A stretch of 64,000 bases of DNA from Syncephalis fuscata (GCA_025786725.1 JAHLTZ010000018.1:372001-436000), one strand, 5' to 3'. Shown: positions 45,656-59,081, counted from the first letter of the stretch. The notes: a model not told the origin generated them from the letters alone. Numbers and translations: made by a program.

Positions 45656-48534
45656 ATGAATCGAGCATCTTCTTGGCGGTCAGCGTCCAGGCGACGTTAC
45701 GCCACTGTTTGGCGGGCATCCCTTAGCCTTTTGTTATTCAGCATGTTAATGATTACAAATATATCTGGTAAGTGTTATGGGCATTCTAGTGAACGGTGTA
45801 TATCGATAACAAGTGTCTATATACTTGTTACTACTTAATAACCGCACTACTGCATCCATGATTGTTATCAAAAACCGTATTAATATTGTATAACTTATTT
45901 TGTTGCTATTAGCTCATAGTGATAGTCGAGACCATGGTCCATTAGCACACATTGAGTTTATCCGCGATACAAATATTGATTTACTACCACGTTTAATCGC
46001 CGAATCTAACAAGGCCACCAATCCACACGCAACACTTGTACGACGTTCTCTTTTATTAAACGCCAATGGACAGTACTTGGCTAATCAAACAAATGAAAAA
46101 GTAGAAAATGATCCACAATTAAAACACGATGATACCTTTCGACTAAGCTTCCGCGCTTACAATCAAACATTCCATCTACATTTACGTCCGCATGTCGGTC
46201 TACTGCATCCAGAAGCACAAATACGCTTACATCAGCCAGATGGCAGTGTTAAGGAAGAGCCGTTACGCGATGAAGATATACGTGTGTATACAGGCGTTGT
46301 AGTACGTCCTAGCCATTCTGATCGACGACTTCAAGAGGACACGCTCGGCGTTGTACGTCTACGTCTAGAGGAAAAAGAACATCTAGACCATTCGAGTGAA
46401 GTCGTTGGATGGGCACGTATTTTAGTTCATGAAGACCAGCCGCTTTCTATCAATAAGCCACAGCGTATGGCTTATGAAGGTGTGTTTACCGTGAATGGCG
46501 AGACGTATACTATTATGAAGACATCTACATTCCGTCAGTCAAAACGCCCAGAGGATCCGGAGATTATTAATCCTTCAGCCAGGCCAGCCGAATATCGTCA
46601 TTCACATTTAATTGTATTTCGTGACTCTGACAAAAAAGTACGCGATCGTCTAAGTGGCATCATGAAAATGGCTGGTGAAATGCATGGAACACATAGCTGT
46701 GGCTCAGATCAATTGCTATTTAATGACCGTTCACAAAATACGCTTAATTTTCATTCACTTAAATCCAGAGGAAAATATATGTCGATATTAATGTCGAGTC
46801 CGTCACCGCTTCATAAGGCTATACTGCAACGACGCCAAGTAACCAATAATGCAGCCAAAAATGGCTGTTCGCCCACCAAAAAGATTCTTTATATGGGTGC
46901 AGCCGCTGATTGTACCTACGTAGCTCTGTACAAAACACAGGCTGAAGCACGCAAACGAATTTTATCAGATTGGGGATTAGCCTCGGCCGTCTATGAAAGA
47001 ACATTCAATGTACAGCTTGGCCTTATCATTATTGAAATACGCGATCCAATTTGTCCAACCACGCCACCCAGTGGCGAGGAATGGAATCGTCCCTGTTCCA
47101 ATACTTACACTATTAACAATCGACTTAGTGACTTTAGTCGATGGCGTGGTAAACGCGGCAGTGACGGTACTGGTTTATGGCATCTAGTGACCCAATGTGC
47201 AACTGGAACAAAGATTGGCGTGGCATGGCTTCGTTCGCTGTGTCAAAGTTCGGCCCAAACGCAAGGTGCAGATGTTGTATCGGGTACTGGTGTCTCTTCA
47301 GCTACCAAGGATGGCTGGAAAGTAATTGCCCATGAAATTGGTCATAATTTCGGGGCAAGTCACGACTGTACCAAAGATACCTGTCCATGTGTCGGTGCCG
47401 ACTGTGGCTGTTGTCCATGCGGTACTGATTGTGACTGTAATGGTCAATATATTATGAATCCAACAAGTGATGTTAAATCAAGCGATTTCAGTCCTTGTTC
47501 AATTAAGGATATTTGTGCCTATTACCCATCGGCCCAATCGTGTTTATACGATCCAGGTAGCAAGAAAGTATTAACTGTTGCCATGTGTGGTAATGGTATT
47601 AAAGAAGGTGACGAAGAGTGTGACTGTGGCACCGAAGAAACCTGCGCAAATGACCAATGCTGCACCTATAACACATGTAAACTGAAGCCAAATGCCAAGT
47701 GCAGGTAAATAACGATTATAGCAATTTATGCTACAATATTTGCTAATGATAATGCAGTGATCGAAATGATGACTGTTGCGTTAATTGTCAGATTAAGGCG
47801 GCCGAAACTATATGTCGACCGGCCATTTCTGAATGTGACATTAAAGAAGTCTGCGATGGCACATCTCCAACATGCCCAACTGATAGACATATTGATGATG
47901 GCACTGCGTGCGGTAATTCGTCTTCATCACTTACGTGTGCCAGCGGTGTTTGTACATCACGCGATGAACAGTGTCGACAGCGTAGTATGCCAACTCAACC
48001 ACTGAGCCATTATTGTCCCGACTCATCTGGTGTGGATGCCTGTGCCATTGTCTGTCAAGATCCTACACAATCAAATCGCTGTCTTATTCTTAGTGGACAG
48101 TTGCTTGATGGATCCGAATGTGGCATGGGCGGTCGATGTGAAGCCGGCGTATGTCAAGGCAGTTCAGTTGGTAAGTCATTGATTGATTATAATATTATGT
48201 TACTAATGATGGTTTATTTATTTATCTAGTTAATGCTGTTAAAGCCTTCTTCAAGAAATATAGCTGGCTACCTATTGTACTTGGTGTGCTGGGTGGTCTT
48301 TGTCTTATTTCTTGTGTCTGGCAATGTTGTTGCCGTCGTCGGAAACATGTTATCGTTCAGAGTAATCCGGTCGGGACGGGTGCTGCTCATTCACATCCAT
48401 TTACACAACCAGCTGCGCAAGGTCATTACGTGGATCCTACACCGTATAATGGTCCAATGCATATGCAGCCATTGCCACCAGCTGCGCAAGGAGGTCGACC
48501 TACAGCAACTCATTATAACAACTATGGTCATTAG
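45656..48534 (+). CDS. ADAM metalloprotease (adamalysin, M12B), type I membrane protein
   Basis: A full ADAM architecture. Exon 1 gives a basic N-terminus then the hydrophobic segment ASLSLLLFSMLMITNIS (signal sequence or anchor). The prodomain fills most of exon 2. The reprolysin domain has HEIGHNFGASHD, the zinc site with catalytic Glu, followed by the Met-turn YIMNPTS. A disintegrin domain follows (CGNGIKEGDEECDCG, CCTYNTCKLKP), then a Cys-rich region split by a second intron. The transmembrane segment is WLPIVLGVLGGLCLISCVW, and a Cys-rich (CCCRRR), Pro/Gln-rich cytosolic tail ends NNYGH. About 860 residues in four exons. Likely active; filamentous fungi have similar ADAMs of unclear substrate. 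Confidence 0.94.
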
Positions 48535-49005
48535 CTGCTCTACTATGTTTCAATGTTGTTACGCCATTCATTTCTTTGTCATTCATTTCTCTATCCATTC
48601 TTACCTTTGCCACAACTATATATTTGTTTTCTAATCATTATTATTATTGATTTGAAATGCATTTTTAGTTTATTATTATTGTTGTTGTTGTTATTATTGT
48701 TTTTGTCACAAGTATACATTTATAAACAATAGTAATTATGATGGAGACAGCTATTATTATTATTATTATTAACAATCTACCTATTATTTTTGTATTTAAT
48801 TGCGTTAATTAATTGTGATCAATAATAAAATCAAATAGTAATCATTATCTAAAATATATTTTTATTTAGTTTATGTGTCATAATTTGTAAAGAGATCTTT
48901 GATCATTGGATATCAAATTAGATTTTACTATTTTTAAGCTGCGTTTCTACTACTCCACTTTTGTAAGTTGTTGATTTTCGCTTTCCTACTATTCAGCTAT
49001 TAAAC
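48535..49005. other. Intergenic, ADAM to valyl-tRNA synthetase
   Basis: About 470 bp, very AT-rich, with TTATTG/TTG and TTA microsatellites (about 48660-48770). The AATAAAA near 48823 may serve the ADAM mRNA. The promoter of the synthetase gene must lie at about 48880-49000. Nothing else was seen. Confidence 0.5.
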
Positions 49006-52000
49006 ATGGCAGATCCGTCTAACATTGCCTCTACTTCTACTTCAAATGAAGGAGCTGAGCCTGCTTTAGAAAGTAAGCCAGAAGGCAAATCAAAGAACGC
49101 CGACAAGAATGAAGCAAAGCGTTTGGCTAAACTAGCCAAGTTTGAAGCTAAACAAGCCAAACTTAAGGTAGCTATTGATTCGTTAAATGTCTTTTATTTG
49201 ATCTAGTTAACATTTTTAATAATTAGGCTGAATCTAGCGCTAGTCCAGATGGTGTTAACGCTAAGAAGAAGGAAAAGCCCAAGAAGAAGGAAGTGAAGGC
49301 AGAAGAACCAGTAGAGATTGATACAACACCAGTAGGTGAAAAGAAAGGTGCGTGTATAAAGTAGAACAGTCGGTGTAAATGAATACAAATGTCAACTAAT
49401 AACTTTAAATGAAATAGATACTACACGTCCACTGGCCGCTTCGTATAATCCAAAGGCAGTCGAGTCAGCTTGGTATGCTTGGTGGGAGCAACAAGGCTAT
49501 TTCAAGCCACAAATGACGGCAGATGGACAGCCACGTCCTGAAGGCACGTATGTTGTGCCAATTCCCCCACCCAATATTACCGGTGCCCTCCATATTGGAC
49601 ATGCATTGACTGTGGCCATTCAAGACTGCTTAGTACGCTGGTAAGTACAAATTACAAGCTAATTAATTAATTAATTAATTAATTATCAATATTAAATAAA
49701 TATTGACTATTAAATAGGAATCGTATGAAGGGCAAGACTGTGCTCTATCATCCAGGTTGTGATCATGCCGGTATTTCGGCTCAGGTATAGTCATATTAAA
49801 TAATATTAATTATTTATTAATTCAGGCTATTAGGTTGTAGTTGAAAAGAAACTGTGGAATGAAAGTAAACAAACACGCCATGATCTTGGTCGAGATGCAT
49901 TTGTTGAAAAGGTGTGGCAATGGCGTCACTTGTTTGGTGATCGTATTTATATGCAATTGAAACGACTTGGTGCTTCTTACGACTGGTCACGTACTCGATT
50001 CACTATGGATCCAGACATGTCGAATTCAGTCGTTGAAGCATTTGTACGTCTACATGAGGAGGGCATTATCTACCGTGCTGTCCGTCTAGTCAACTGGTGT
50101 GTCCACCTTAATACGACACTATCCAATCTGGAAGTAGAAAGCAAAGAGTTGACAGGCCGTACTTTATTATCGGTACCTGGCTATCCACCAGAGAAAAAGT
50201 TTGAATTTGGTGTTATTGTTTCGTTTGCTTATGTGATTGAAGATTCAGATGAGAAGATTATTGTCGCTACAACACGTCCCGAAACAATGATAGGTGATAC
50301 GGCTATCGCTGTCCATCCAGATGATACACGTTATAAGCATTTACACGGCAAATACGCTGTACATCCATTTGTTGATCGCCGTATTCCTATTATTACCGAT
50401 AGCGAGGCTGTTGATATGGCATTTGGTACTGGTGCCGTGAAAATAACCCCCGCCCATGACTTTAACGACTACGAAGTGGGTCGTCGTCATAAATTGCCCA
50501 ACATCAACATTATGAACGATGATGGCACGTATAATAGCCAGGCTGGTCCATTTGCCGGTATGAAGCGATTCGAAGCACGTGAAGCTGTCGTGGCAGCCTT
50601 GAAGGAAAAGGATCTTTATGTTGAGACCCGTGATAATCCTATGGTTGTGCCAGTATGCGCTAAATCCGGCGATATTATTGAGCCGCTACTTAAACCACAG
50701 TGGTGGGTTAGCTCTCAATCCATGGCCAATTCAGCGATGGATGCCGTAACAAATAATGAAATAACTATTCAACCAAAGCATTCAGAGCGTGAATGGTTCC
50801 GCTGGCTTGGCAATATTAACGATTGGTGTATTTCACGTCAATTGTGGTGGGGACATCGTGTGCCAGCCTATTTTGTACGCATTGAAGGCGAAGAACAAGA
50901 TGTAGGTATCACTTAGTTGTCTAGATACAGTATTAGCTACTAATGGATTGGTCATAGGTCAATGATGGTCAGTTCTGGGTCAGTGGACGTACCAAGGAAG
51001 AAGCCGAGATTAAAGCATCGGCTCAATTCTCTGGTAAAAACTACACGCTTGAACAAGGTAAACAATAAAGTGATAAAGTAATAGTAACAACGGCAATACT
51101 AATTAATGATATTATTTAAAGATGAGGATGTATTAGATACTTGGTTCTCAGCTGGTCTATGGCCATTTTCAATCCAAGGCTGGCCTGAAAAGGTAACAAA
51201 TATTTAATCAATTAACTAGTTAAGTAATTAACTATCTATTTAGACACCTGATCTTGAGCACTTTTATCCATCGACATTGTTGGAAACGGGATGGGATATT
51301 CTATTCTTCTGGGTGGCTCGTATGGTCATGCTTGGCATCAAGCTAACCGGTCGTGTACCTTTTACTGAAGTATTCTGTCATGCTATTATTCGAGATGCCC
51401 ATGGCCGTAAAATGAGCAAATCTCTAGGCAATGTCATTGATCCAATCCATGTTATTGAAGGTATTACACTTGAGAAGTTGAATGAGACCTTGCTAGGTGG
51501 CAATCTCGATACACGTGAAATCAACAAGGCTATGGCCGGTCAAAAGGCCGATTATCCACAAGGTATTCCTGAATGTGGCACTGATGCACTTCGATTTGCT
51601 ATGTGTGCCTATACATCAACGGGTAAGTAGGATAGCTTGACTAGAATGGCTGTATACTAAATATCAATAGGTCGTGATATCAATTTGGATATTCTACGTG
51701 TTGAGGGATATCGTAAATTCTGTAATAAATTATGGAATGTTGTTCGATTTGCTTTAATGAAATTGGGCGATGATTTCAAGCCACGTTCTAGTGCTGTCGT
51801 AAGTATGAATACATCAACTATATATATATATATATATATGGTATAGCTAATTAATATCTACTATGCTATTACTATTCATAGTTGACGGGCGAGGAATCAT
51901 TGGCCGAACGATGGGTTATCCACAAGTTGAATCGGGCCATTATTGATACCAATGCTGGATTGGAGGAAAAGAACTTTATGAATGCTACAACAGCCATTCA

Positions 52001-53072
52001 CGGTTTCTGGCTATACGATCTATGTGACGTATTTGTGGTAAGTATTTACCGGATAGATAAAATAGTATATACTGATTCTATATCCTACTATAGGAAGCAA
52101 TTAAACCAATTGTTGACGATACAAGCGATCAAAATGCTTCACGTCGTTACTCGGCCCAAAGCACTTTGTATACATGTTTGGAAGCCGGTCTTAAGCTATT
52201 GCATCCATTTATGCCATTCTTGACAGAAGAGCTTTACCAGCATTTGCCACGTCGTCCCGATGACACTGTCTCTACCATTATGTTGGCCAGTTATCCACAA
52301 TCAGTAAGTAATAGACTAAATATTAGATGTATATAATTTAGATTGATATTTTGTTATCTAGGATGTCACTTATGAAAATGTCAAGGCTGAAACGGATTTC
52401 GAAAAAGTATTTGCCATTGTTCGTGCCACTCGTTCTCTTATGACCCAATACAACATTACAGCCAATGCCACAGGTAATAATTAACGATAAAATAATTGTT
52501 AGTATTTGACAGTTTATTTGTATAGTTTATGTAACATCTACTACGAGCGAACTACATCTACTCGTTGAAACAGAGAAACACACCATTGTTACACTTAGCA
52601 AGGGATGTAAACAAGTATATGCACGCTTGCCAGAACATGAAATGCCCGTAGGCTGTGCATTGACCAGTCTATCTGAAGAGTGCAATGTTATGTTATTGGT
52701 TAAGGTATATACATACATACATATATATATATATAGCATTATAATACTAATAACACGTATATTAATACTTGTGCTTGATTTTATTAGGGCATGGTAGACA
52801 TTGAAGCTGAAGTAGATAAGCTTGAAGGCAAGTTGGTCAAGGCGCATAAAGGAAAGGAAGCACTTGAGAAGAAAATGCAAGTATCCAATTATATGACGGT
52901 GGTGCCTGAAGCCGTACGTGATACCAACACAACAAAGGTAATACCATACTACTATTGATATTGATAGTCTATTAACCAATACATGAATATCAATTAGGTC
53001 AAGAACTTTGAAGCAGAAATTGAAGCACTTTCCAAAAGTATTCAAGACTTTTTATCTCTTAAAGACAATTGA
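49006..53072 (+). CDS. VARS1: Valyl-tRNA synthetase
   Basis: A class I synthetase that charges tRNA-Val. The first two exons encode a Lys/Ala/Glu-rich extension typical of cytosolic fungal and animal ValRS. The catalytic domain begins [20 protein letters not shown] and has the signature [15 protein letters not shown] (HIGH box). The editing domain follows ([39 protein letters not shown]). After that come [29 protein letters not shown] and [14 protein letters not shown] (KMSKS loop). The anticodon-binding domain and C-terminal coiled coil end LSLKDN. About 14 exons, no break found. No mitochondrial presequence is visible at this start; a second isoform cannot be excluded. Confidence 0.97.
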
Positions 53073-53209
53073 TTAGAACAAACGTCAATTCTTAAGAGCA
53101 TCAATAAAGTATTATTTGCTTTAATTAAACAAACATAATGGCTATTAATTGGTCTATTTGTTTATATATTAATTTATCTATTATTATTGTTGCTATTTTA
53201 AAATAAATG

Positions 53210-54510
53210 TTAAATAGATCGAACAGTATTTTTAGCAAATACATAGCCTAAACCAGATCCAATAGTTGTTGCAGCTACCGTCCATCTAATAGAATGAATA
53301 GTATTAATACATCTTTTAGTGATTACTGATATTGTTATTATTAATAATAACTTACTGTAAAGCTACAAGTGGCGCATTCACCTCTAGACCAATAACCGGA
53401 TAGGCTAAAGAGACACCTACCAATGCTACTTGCAATGCAGTATTTACCTAATATTTAAACGTTATTATATATAAATACTATCATACCAAATACTTACCTT
53501 GCTAATCATACTTGGATGAACACTGGCCGATGCAATGCCTACATTAAAGTATCGCGATATTGTAAACTAACCATAGCATAATGGTTAATTATAACAAGGC
53601 TATTAGATTAGATCTAATTTACTTACAGGTGGCGGCAATGTACGATATCGATAGTAAAATGCAGAAACAACCAGTCCAATATCCCTTCCAATAATAAGTA
53701 CAGCAAGTGGTACTAATGATGATATAAACATTAATATTAAAAGTATTCAGCTTAGTAATTACCTGGTAATAAATGTTGCATACTTAATGTGACCGTCATT
53801 ACAGTCATCATTAATTTATCAGCCAATGGATCGAGAAGTGATCCAACAAATGATGTCATATGCCAGCGACGAGCAATAAATCCATCCAACTAAATAGAAA
53901 TAAATTCATTTATTATTAGTCAATATTACCAATAATAGATTCTATACTAGATAAGTGTACGATGTATAGAATTACTTACTAGATCAGTTAGACTGCAAAG
54001 TGCAAATACCGTCAATCCAGTGGTGTATTGTCCATTAAGGATTAAATATCCAAGATAAGGTGTGGCTGCAATACGGGTCGTTGTCAATAAATTGGGAATT
54101 GTAAGCACATCACGCTGAAACTGAAATGGTCGTTTTGATTTTATAGATGTTTGAGGCGAACTGTTGTTGTTATCACTATTATGAGAATTAGTAGCCAGTG
54201 CACGTTGAGTTACAAGACTTGCTATTCTTTTGGTTATTGTTGTTTTTACTATTGATTTTTGTGCTATTGGTTTATATGCCGTAGTAGTAACAGTGGCCTG
54301 TTTATTACAGGTTAAACGACGCGTTAATGGTGTATCAAGTGTAAAGCTGCGCTTTGTGTATGAGGCTAGACTACGCGCTAACCATAAAGAATGAGCAGTG
54401 CCATAGCTATTTATCGGTAGTATATGTATATACCGTGTAGTACCGATAGTATGCCGTATTATACACGACCTACCACTAAACGGTAACGATAATGAGCCAT
54501 AAACTAACAT
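53210..54510 (-). CDS. CRD1: Cardiolipin synthase (CDP-alcohol phosphatidyltransferase)
   Basis: This inner-mitochondrial-membrane enzyme makes cardiolipin from CDP-diacylglycerol and phosphatidylglycerol. The long N-terminal exon (54510-53990) is rich in Arg, Ser and Thr, as in a presequence, then has the domain start VLTIPNLLTTTRIAATPYLG. The next exon has the signature DG-x2-AR-x8-G-x3-D-x3-D, seen as LDGFIARRWHMTSFVGSLLD then PLADK. LIIGRDIGLVVSAFYYRYRT and several membrane segments follow, with the end AKNTVRSI. Six exons. Length of about 330 residues is normal for eukaryotic CRD1. Confidence 0.9.
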
Positions 54511-54885
54511 GGCAATAAAGAAGGAAAGAAAAAGAAGGAAAAATCACTGCACCAATTAAGGTAACATTTATGTAAAATGATATATTTTGAATATTAGTAA
54601 GTATATCCATATATTCTTGCTATATACTAATAAAAGATTTATTAATAAAATAGCAATATATATAAAACAATAAATGCGATATATATTAAATGTATCTATA
54701 TGTTTACCTCGAATAAAATAGTGTTATAAATAGTTTAGATTTAAGTTGGTAATAGTAATGGTGAATAAATAGTAGTTAATTCTAATTCCATTAATTAACT
54801 GTAATATTGACTTGTGTATCCGTTATTTGTTCTCTCTATATCAACCCTCTTATTATTATTAGTATATAAATCATTGTTGTAAATC
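54511..54885. other. Intergenic, cardiolipin synthase to secreted kinase-like gene
   Basis: About 375 bp of AT-rich sequence between divergent genes, with TA runs near 54655-54700. Nothing further was recognised. Confidence 0.5.
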
Positions 54886-56112
54886 ATGTGTTCTATCTGG
54901 AATATCTTATTAACTCTAATAGCAATTAGTAGTAGTAGTCAAAGTAAAAGTATATCGCAACAATACTCACCTAAACATTGTCGTCGCTCGCTAGAATCAA
55001 CACTGTCGCTATCGGGAGAGTTTTATCGAGTTCGTCATCAGTGCTTTGAAGACAATTTCGTACCATTCTCTGTATATCATCAATACTATGAACCAGGTCA
55101 ACTCAATGCATTTGACATGCCAGGTCTAGTCATTGATGAATTGCGTACTGATAGAGAGTCTCGTGATGAATATTCCGCTTATGTGACCTACAACGATATG
55201 CCCGGTTTTCTTAAATGTACGTATCATACTGATTTGCAAGATAATGAAATAGATACATTGCAAGAATTGAATCAATTGGACATCGCTATACCTAAACTAC
55301 CGAACTGGCCTGGTTATACTGAACCCATTCCATTTCAAAGTATGATTGCACAGCTTTTAACGCATTTTACTACGGCCGATGGTTATGGATGTGTTGTATT
55401 AGAATTGATTGATGGTATTCGATTAAATGATTATATGTCAGAATTGGGTTTACTTGAAAGAATTGTAGAAATGCGTGATATTGTACGGCAATTACTTATT
55501 GGTAAGCAATAGTATATGTATACATGTATATATACATATATTAATTAATAATTATATTATTTAGTACTTATTTATCTCAATTATGTTGGATGGTCTCATG
55601 GCGATATTAAGCCAAAAAGTAGGTTATAATGGTAATATTAATAACTGTATTAATCTATTGTAATAGATATTATGGTACAAGTATTGCCACCAAGAATGGA
55701 TCGAAAGCCACACGTCCGAATAGTATTGGTTGATTTTAATATGGCAGCCCCAATTACTTATGGTCCATTTTATCCATACGGCCATGCCATCGGCCTTACT
55801 CCACCTGAATACTATTTGTATAAACCAATAGATATGCAACAATATGACAGTTGGACATTAGGCGCTACCATCTATACACTAATTACTGGTGAGGCACCTT
55901 ATGAAATAGATTACACGGGTGAATTCTCAATTACATGGCCATTTAAAGAAAGAAGAGACTTTATGTTTAGTCTAATGGAACATCAACAGCATATTTATAC
56001 ACGAATAAGCTATCACAGAGAACTGCAAGATTTTATTGATTTGTTAATGCAAATTGATCCAGCCAAACGATTAACACCTGAAGAAATAATGTGGCATAAT
56101 TGGTTAAAATAA
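54886..56112 (+). CDS. Secreted protein kinase-like protein with DFN in place of DFG
   Basis: Three exons encode about 370 residues. Residues 1-20 (MCSIWNILLTLIAISSSSQ) look like a signal peptide. A kinase fold follows: N-lobe with GFLKCTYHT as a possible VAIK-type Lys strand, hinge VVLELIDGIRLNDYM, then YVGWSHGDIKPKNIMV, in which the catalytic Asp and the Lys and Asn of HxDxKxxN are present, and VLVDFNMAAP with DFN where kinases have DFG. GLTPPEYYLYK resembles the APE segment; then YDSWTLGATIYTLITGEAPY and the closing IDPAKRLTPEEIMWHNWL helix. Unlike the genes at 22.2 and 23.6 kb it keeps most catalytic residues. Possibly a secreted, atypical kinase; activity and substrate unknown. Confidence 0.78.
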
Positions 56113-56645
56113 TAAAGGTATTGGAGTTACTGTACTTTGACTCTTACATTTTTATCTATCCATTCCATCACTATAACATGTATAATATTACATCAACATT
56201 AGTTAATTCATGTGTAATTAATTAATTATTTTTATTGTTTCTTTAATATATATTGTCATTATAATATTAATTGTTCAAAATGCCATTTATTTAGTCAGAT
56301 TGGCTATAGGAAAAATGGCTGTTTAATAAGTGACTTTTATATTAATTATATTAATATTGATCTTACATCACAAATATGCCCAAAATGCAATAGTAGAATA
56401 TTAGAAAATAAAAGGAATCATTTAGATGCAATAATCCATGCTGTACATAGATATAACAACAATTAATACGGAATGACATGTAATTGCAGTCATATGGCTT
56501 CTATTAATATTTGATCAATCTTTCTACACATTGCCAATAATAATAATCGGCCTTAAATATTTTTAAAAAATTAAACAGTATGTCACACTATTTATTCAAG
56601 TGTTTAAAATATCATCTACTAATACAATGTTCTGTTACATTTAAT
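56105..56645. repeat. Dispersed repeat, copy B, directly downstream of the secreted kinase-like gene
   Basis: Homologous to 20690-21267 in the same orientation (shared blocks TTACTGTACTTTGACTC versus CTACTGTACTTGACTC, CTATAACATGTATAATATTA, TAGTCAGATTGG, ATGCCCAAAAT, ATGCTGTACATAGAT). It starts within a few bases of the kinase-like stop codon, so it may be the gene's 3' UTR and flank rather than a mobile element. Confidence 0.8.
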
Positions 56646-56868
56646 TCTATTATATGGAAATGATAATGTTATTATATTACGTAAATATTTATTATGAATG
56701 ATCATTTAAACGCAAATTAATCCAATCAACTCATCAACTATTTAAATCATTAAGATCAGCCGTGTAAAAATATTTACTACGCTAAAGTAGAGAAATGGTG
56801 GAAGAAAGTAGGTGGGTAAAAGTAAACTTCAATTAAGAATGAATAATGAAGCTGCGTTCTTATATTAA
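56646..56868. other. Intergenic, 3' of AtuA-like gene
   Basis: AT-rich spacer without recognisable features. Confidence 0.4.
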
Positions 56869-59081
56869 TTAAACGTGGGCGAGTAAAGAGCGGGGAACGG
56901 CAATAGGCATCGATAGCAACATTTGTGCATAAGTCTTGCCTTGTCGATCAATATTCAGTGAACTAAGACCACCACCACCTATTATTCATTAATATTAACA
57001 AACTATATATGTATACATGTATTATGCTGTTGTATTAGCTACTTACCAAGACTACGTGTCAATACAAAGTTAAGTGCATGAATACCTGGCAATTCAAACC
57101 GGAATACATCACCTTGACATAAATGGCTCATATAATGCTTGACTGAGGCCGCCGTTACTTCACGTAGTAGCAATGGATAAAAGTCTGGATTACGAGCAAT
57201 TAAGCCTAATAGCAATAATGAATAGACAGTATAGTGCATATGGATAGCTACTAACCAATATTAGAGGTATCACCTTTATCACCACTACGACCATAGCAGA
57301 GACGAATCAATGGTATTTGTACAGTAGATCCATGATGATCATCTAAACCGGCTGGCGATAGCTGATGCGGTACGGTTTCGGCAGGTAACGGTGGAGGCAC
57401 TGCTGAATCAACATGGGCTTCTGAATGAAAGGCAATCGTTACAGGTGGCTTATCTCCTACGGCAGCCTCACATGAAATGAGATCACGAGGAATAAGACTG
57501 GCAAAGTGGGTTAATTGTGGCTGTGGATGTGGTCGACCTGATCCACTGCCTGTAATGCCTGGCGCCATACAAGTAGCCGACTATACATCAATGTATGTAG
57601 TTAATAAAAATAATATACAATTATTTAAATAACTTACTGGAGCAAGTTCCATACCAAATATACGTAGTGCTTGTGGATTATCGTGCACCACAACAATACG
57701 TAATACAACTTCACGTGAACCACCTACGCGAGCATGTGGTCTATTTGATAGCATTGTATTAGTGAGTTAACAGCATTAATACACAACACCTACCCATAAG
57801 TATGTTCTGATCCAATAACTTCAATATTAGTATGTCGGAAATCATCCATACCAAGTTCCTTTAAAATTTTACTAGAACGACGTAATACGGCATCACCTAC
57901 AGCCAATGCCTAGTTACTAGATTAGCAGTAATAAACGTATATACTAGGTGGATTCTTACCTTTTCACGCGCTTGTAGTCCACCAATAACTAAATCACCAG
58001 ACATTTTATAGCCATCAACATAAACACCCGATACTTTGATCCATGGCGTAGGCGGACGTCCACGCACATTGCGTACCTCGACTCGATCTTTACCTTGCTG
58101 TTGTAAGGTGACCAAGCGTAGATCCACAATAACATCTGGTAATAAATAGGCACCTGGATCCAGCACCTCATAAACCATTTGTTCACCCACCGATCCAACT
58201 GATACAATACCGCCGGTACGTGGTGGCTTTGTTACAACAAAACTACCATCCTCACGGCACTCTATAATTGGATAGCCCATATTGGCCCAGCCACCGTGTT
58301 CAGATCGGGCACTTTGCTTCCAATCGGTAAAGTTGCCACCCGTTGCTTGACAGCCGCACTCGATAATATGGCCAGCTAGACTACCCGCGGCCAATCGATC
58401 CCAATCGCCAGTCTGCTGCCATCCAAACGTATAAGCAAGTGGTGCCAGTACCAGAGCACTATCGGCGGCACGACCTGTTACAATAATACGCGCCCCGTCT
58501 TGTAATGCTTTGACAATAGGCCAGGCACCTGTATAAGCATTCAATGAAACGATACGTGAATTCTTCGATAGCTGATTCGGCAGCAAATCTTCGCCCGTAT
58601 CGCCTTGTGATTCTGTATGCTGTACATGCGCAAATGGCTGTAGAGCTTCATAAACATCCGTTCGATTTAATAAATCATCGCCGTAGATGGCTGCTACCTT
58701 GGGTGGCGATGCAATATCCATATCATGCATTGCTGCTTCAATTGCCTCTTTACACGCTAATGGATCGAGGCCACCTGCATTGGTAATAAGTGTCGTGTTA
58801 TTCGCAATGCACGTTGGCAATAGCCGTTTAATAACAAATGTAATAAACTCTTCAACGTAGCCACCTCGCGCCACTTGAGAAGCGCCACTGGCTACACCTT
58901 TCTGTTTGGCCGCAAGCTGTTGGCGTTTCCTCGCCAATATGCCCATAGTAACTTCGGCGAGGTAGTCAGCGACCAAGTAGTCCAGGGGTGGGTCGGCATG
59001 CCGTACAAGTTGTTCAGCCGCAGTGACCGAGTCACCCCAAAATGCTGAATAGCACCCAATACGAACTACTTTGTTGCTCAT
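56869..59081 (-). CDS. AtuA-family protein (acyclic terpene utilisation A-like, DUF1446)
   Basis: AtuA proteins are needed for acyclic terpene and methyl-branched acyl breakdown in Pseudomonas; their exact reaction is not settled. Exon 1 (59081-57960) starts MSNKVVRIGCYSAFWGDSVT and has the DUF1446 blocks PLDYLVADYLAEVTMGILAR, LITNAGGLDPLACKEAIEAA, IVTGRAADSALVLAPLAYTF and GHIIECGCQATGGNFTDWK. Shorter exons follow with SGDLVIGGLQAREK. The C-terminal part has IPLIRLCYGRSGDKGDTSNI, the mark of the AtuA C-terminal ferredoxin-fold domain, and ends IAVPRSLLAHV. The fused N- plus C-domain form of about 640 residues is also known in fungi. First exon is over 1.1 kb without an intron. Confidence 0.86.

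Noticed and set aside
46819..47004. Antisense ORF inside ADAM
   Set aside because: Fully inside a conserved coding exon and without motif; a shadow frame.
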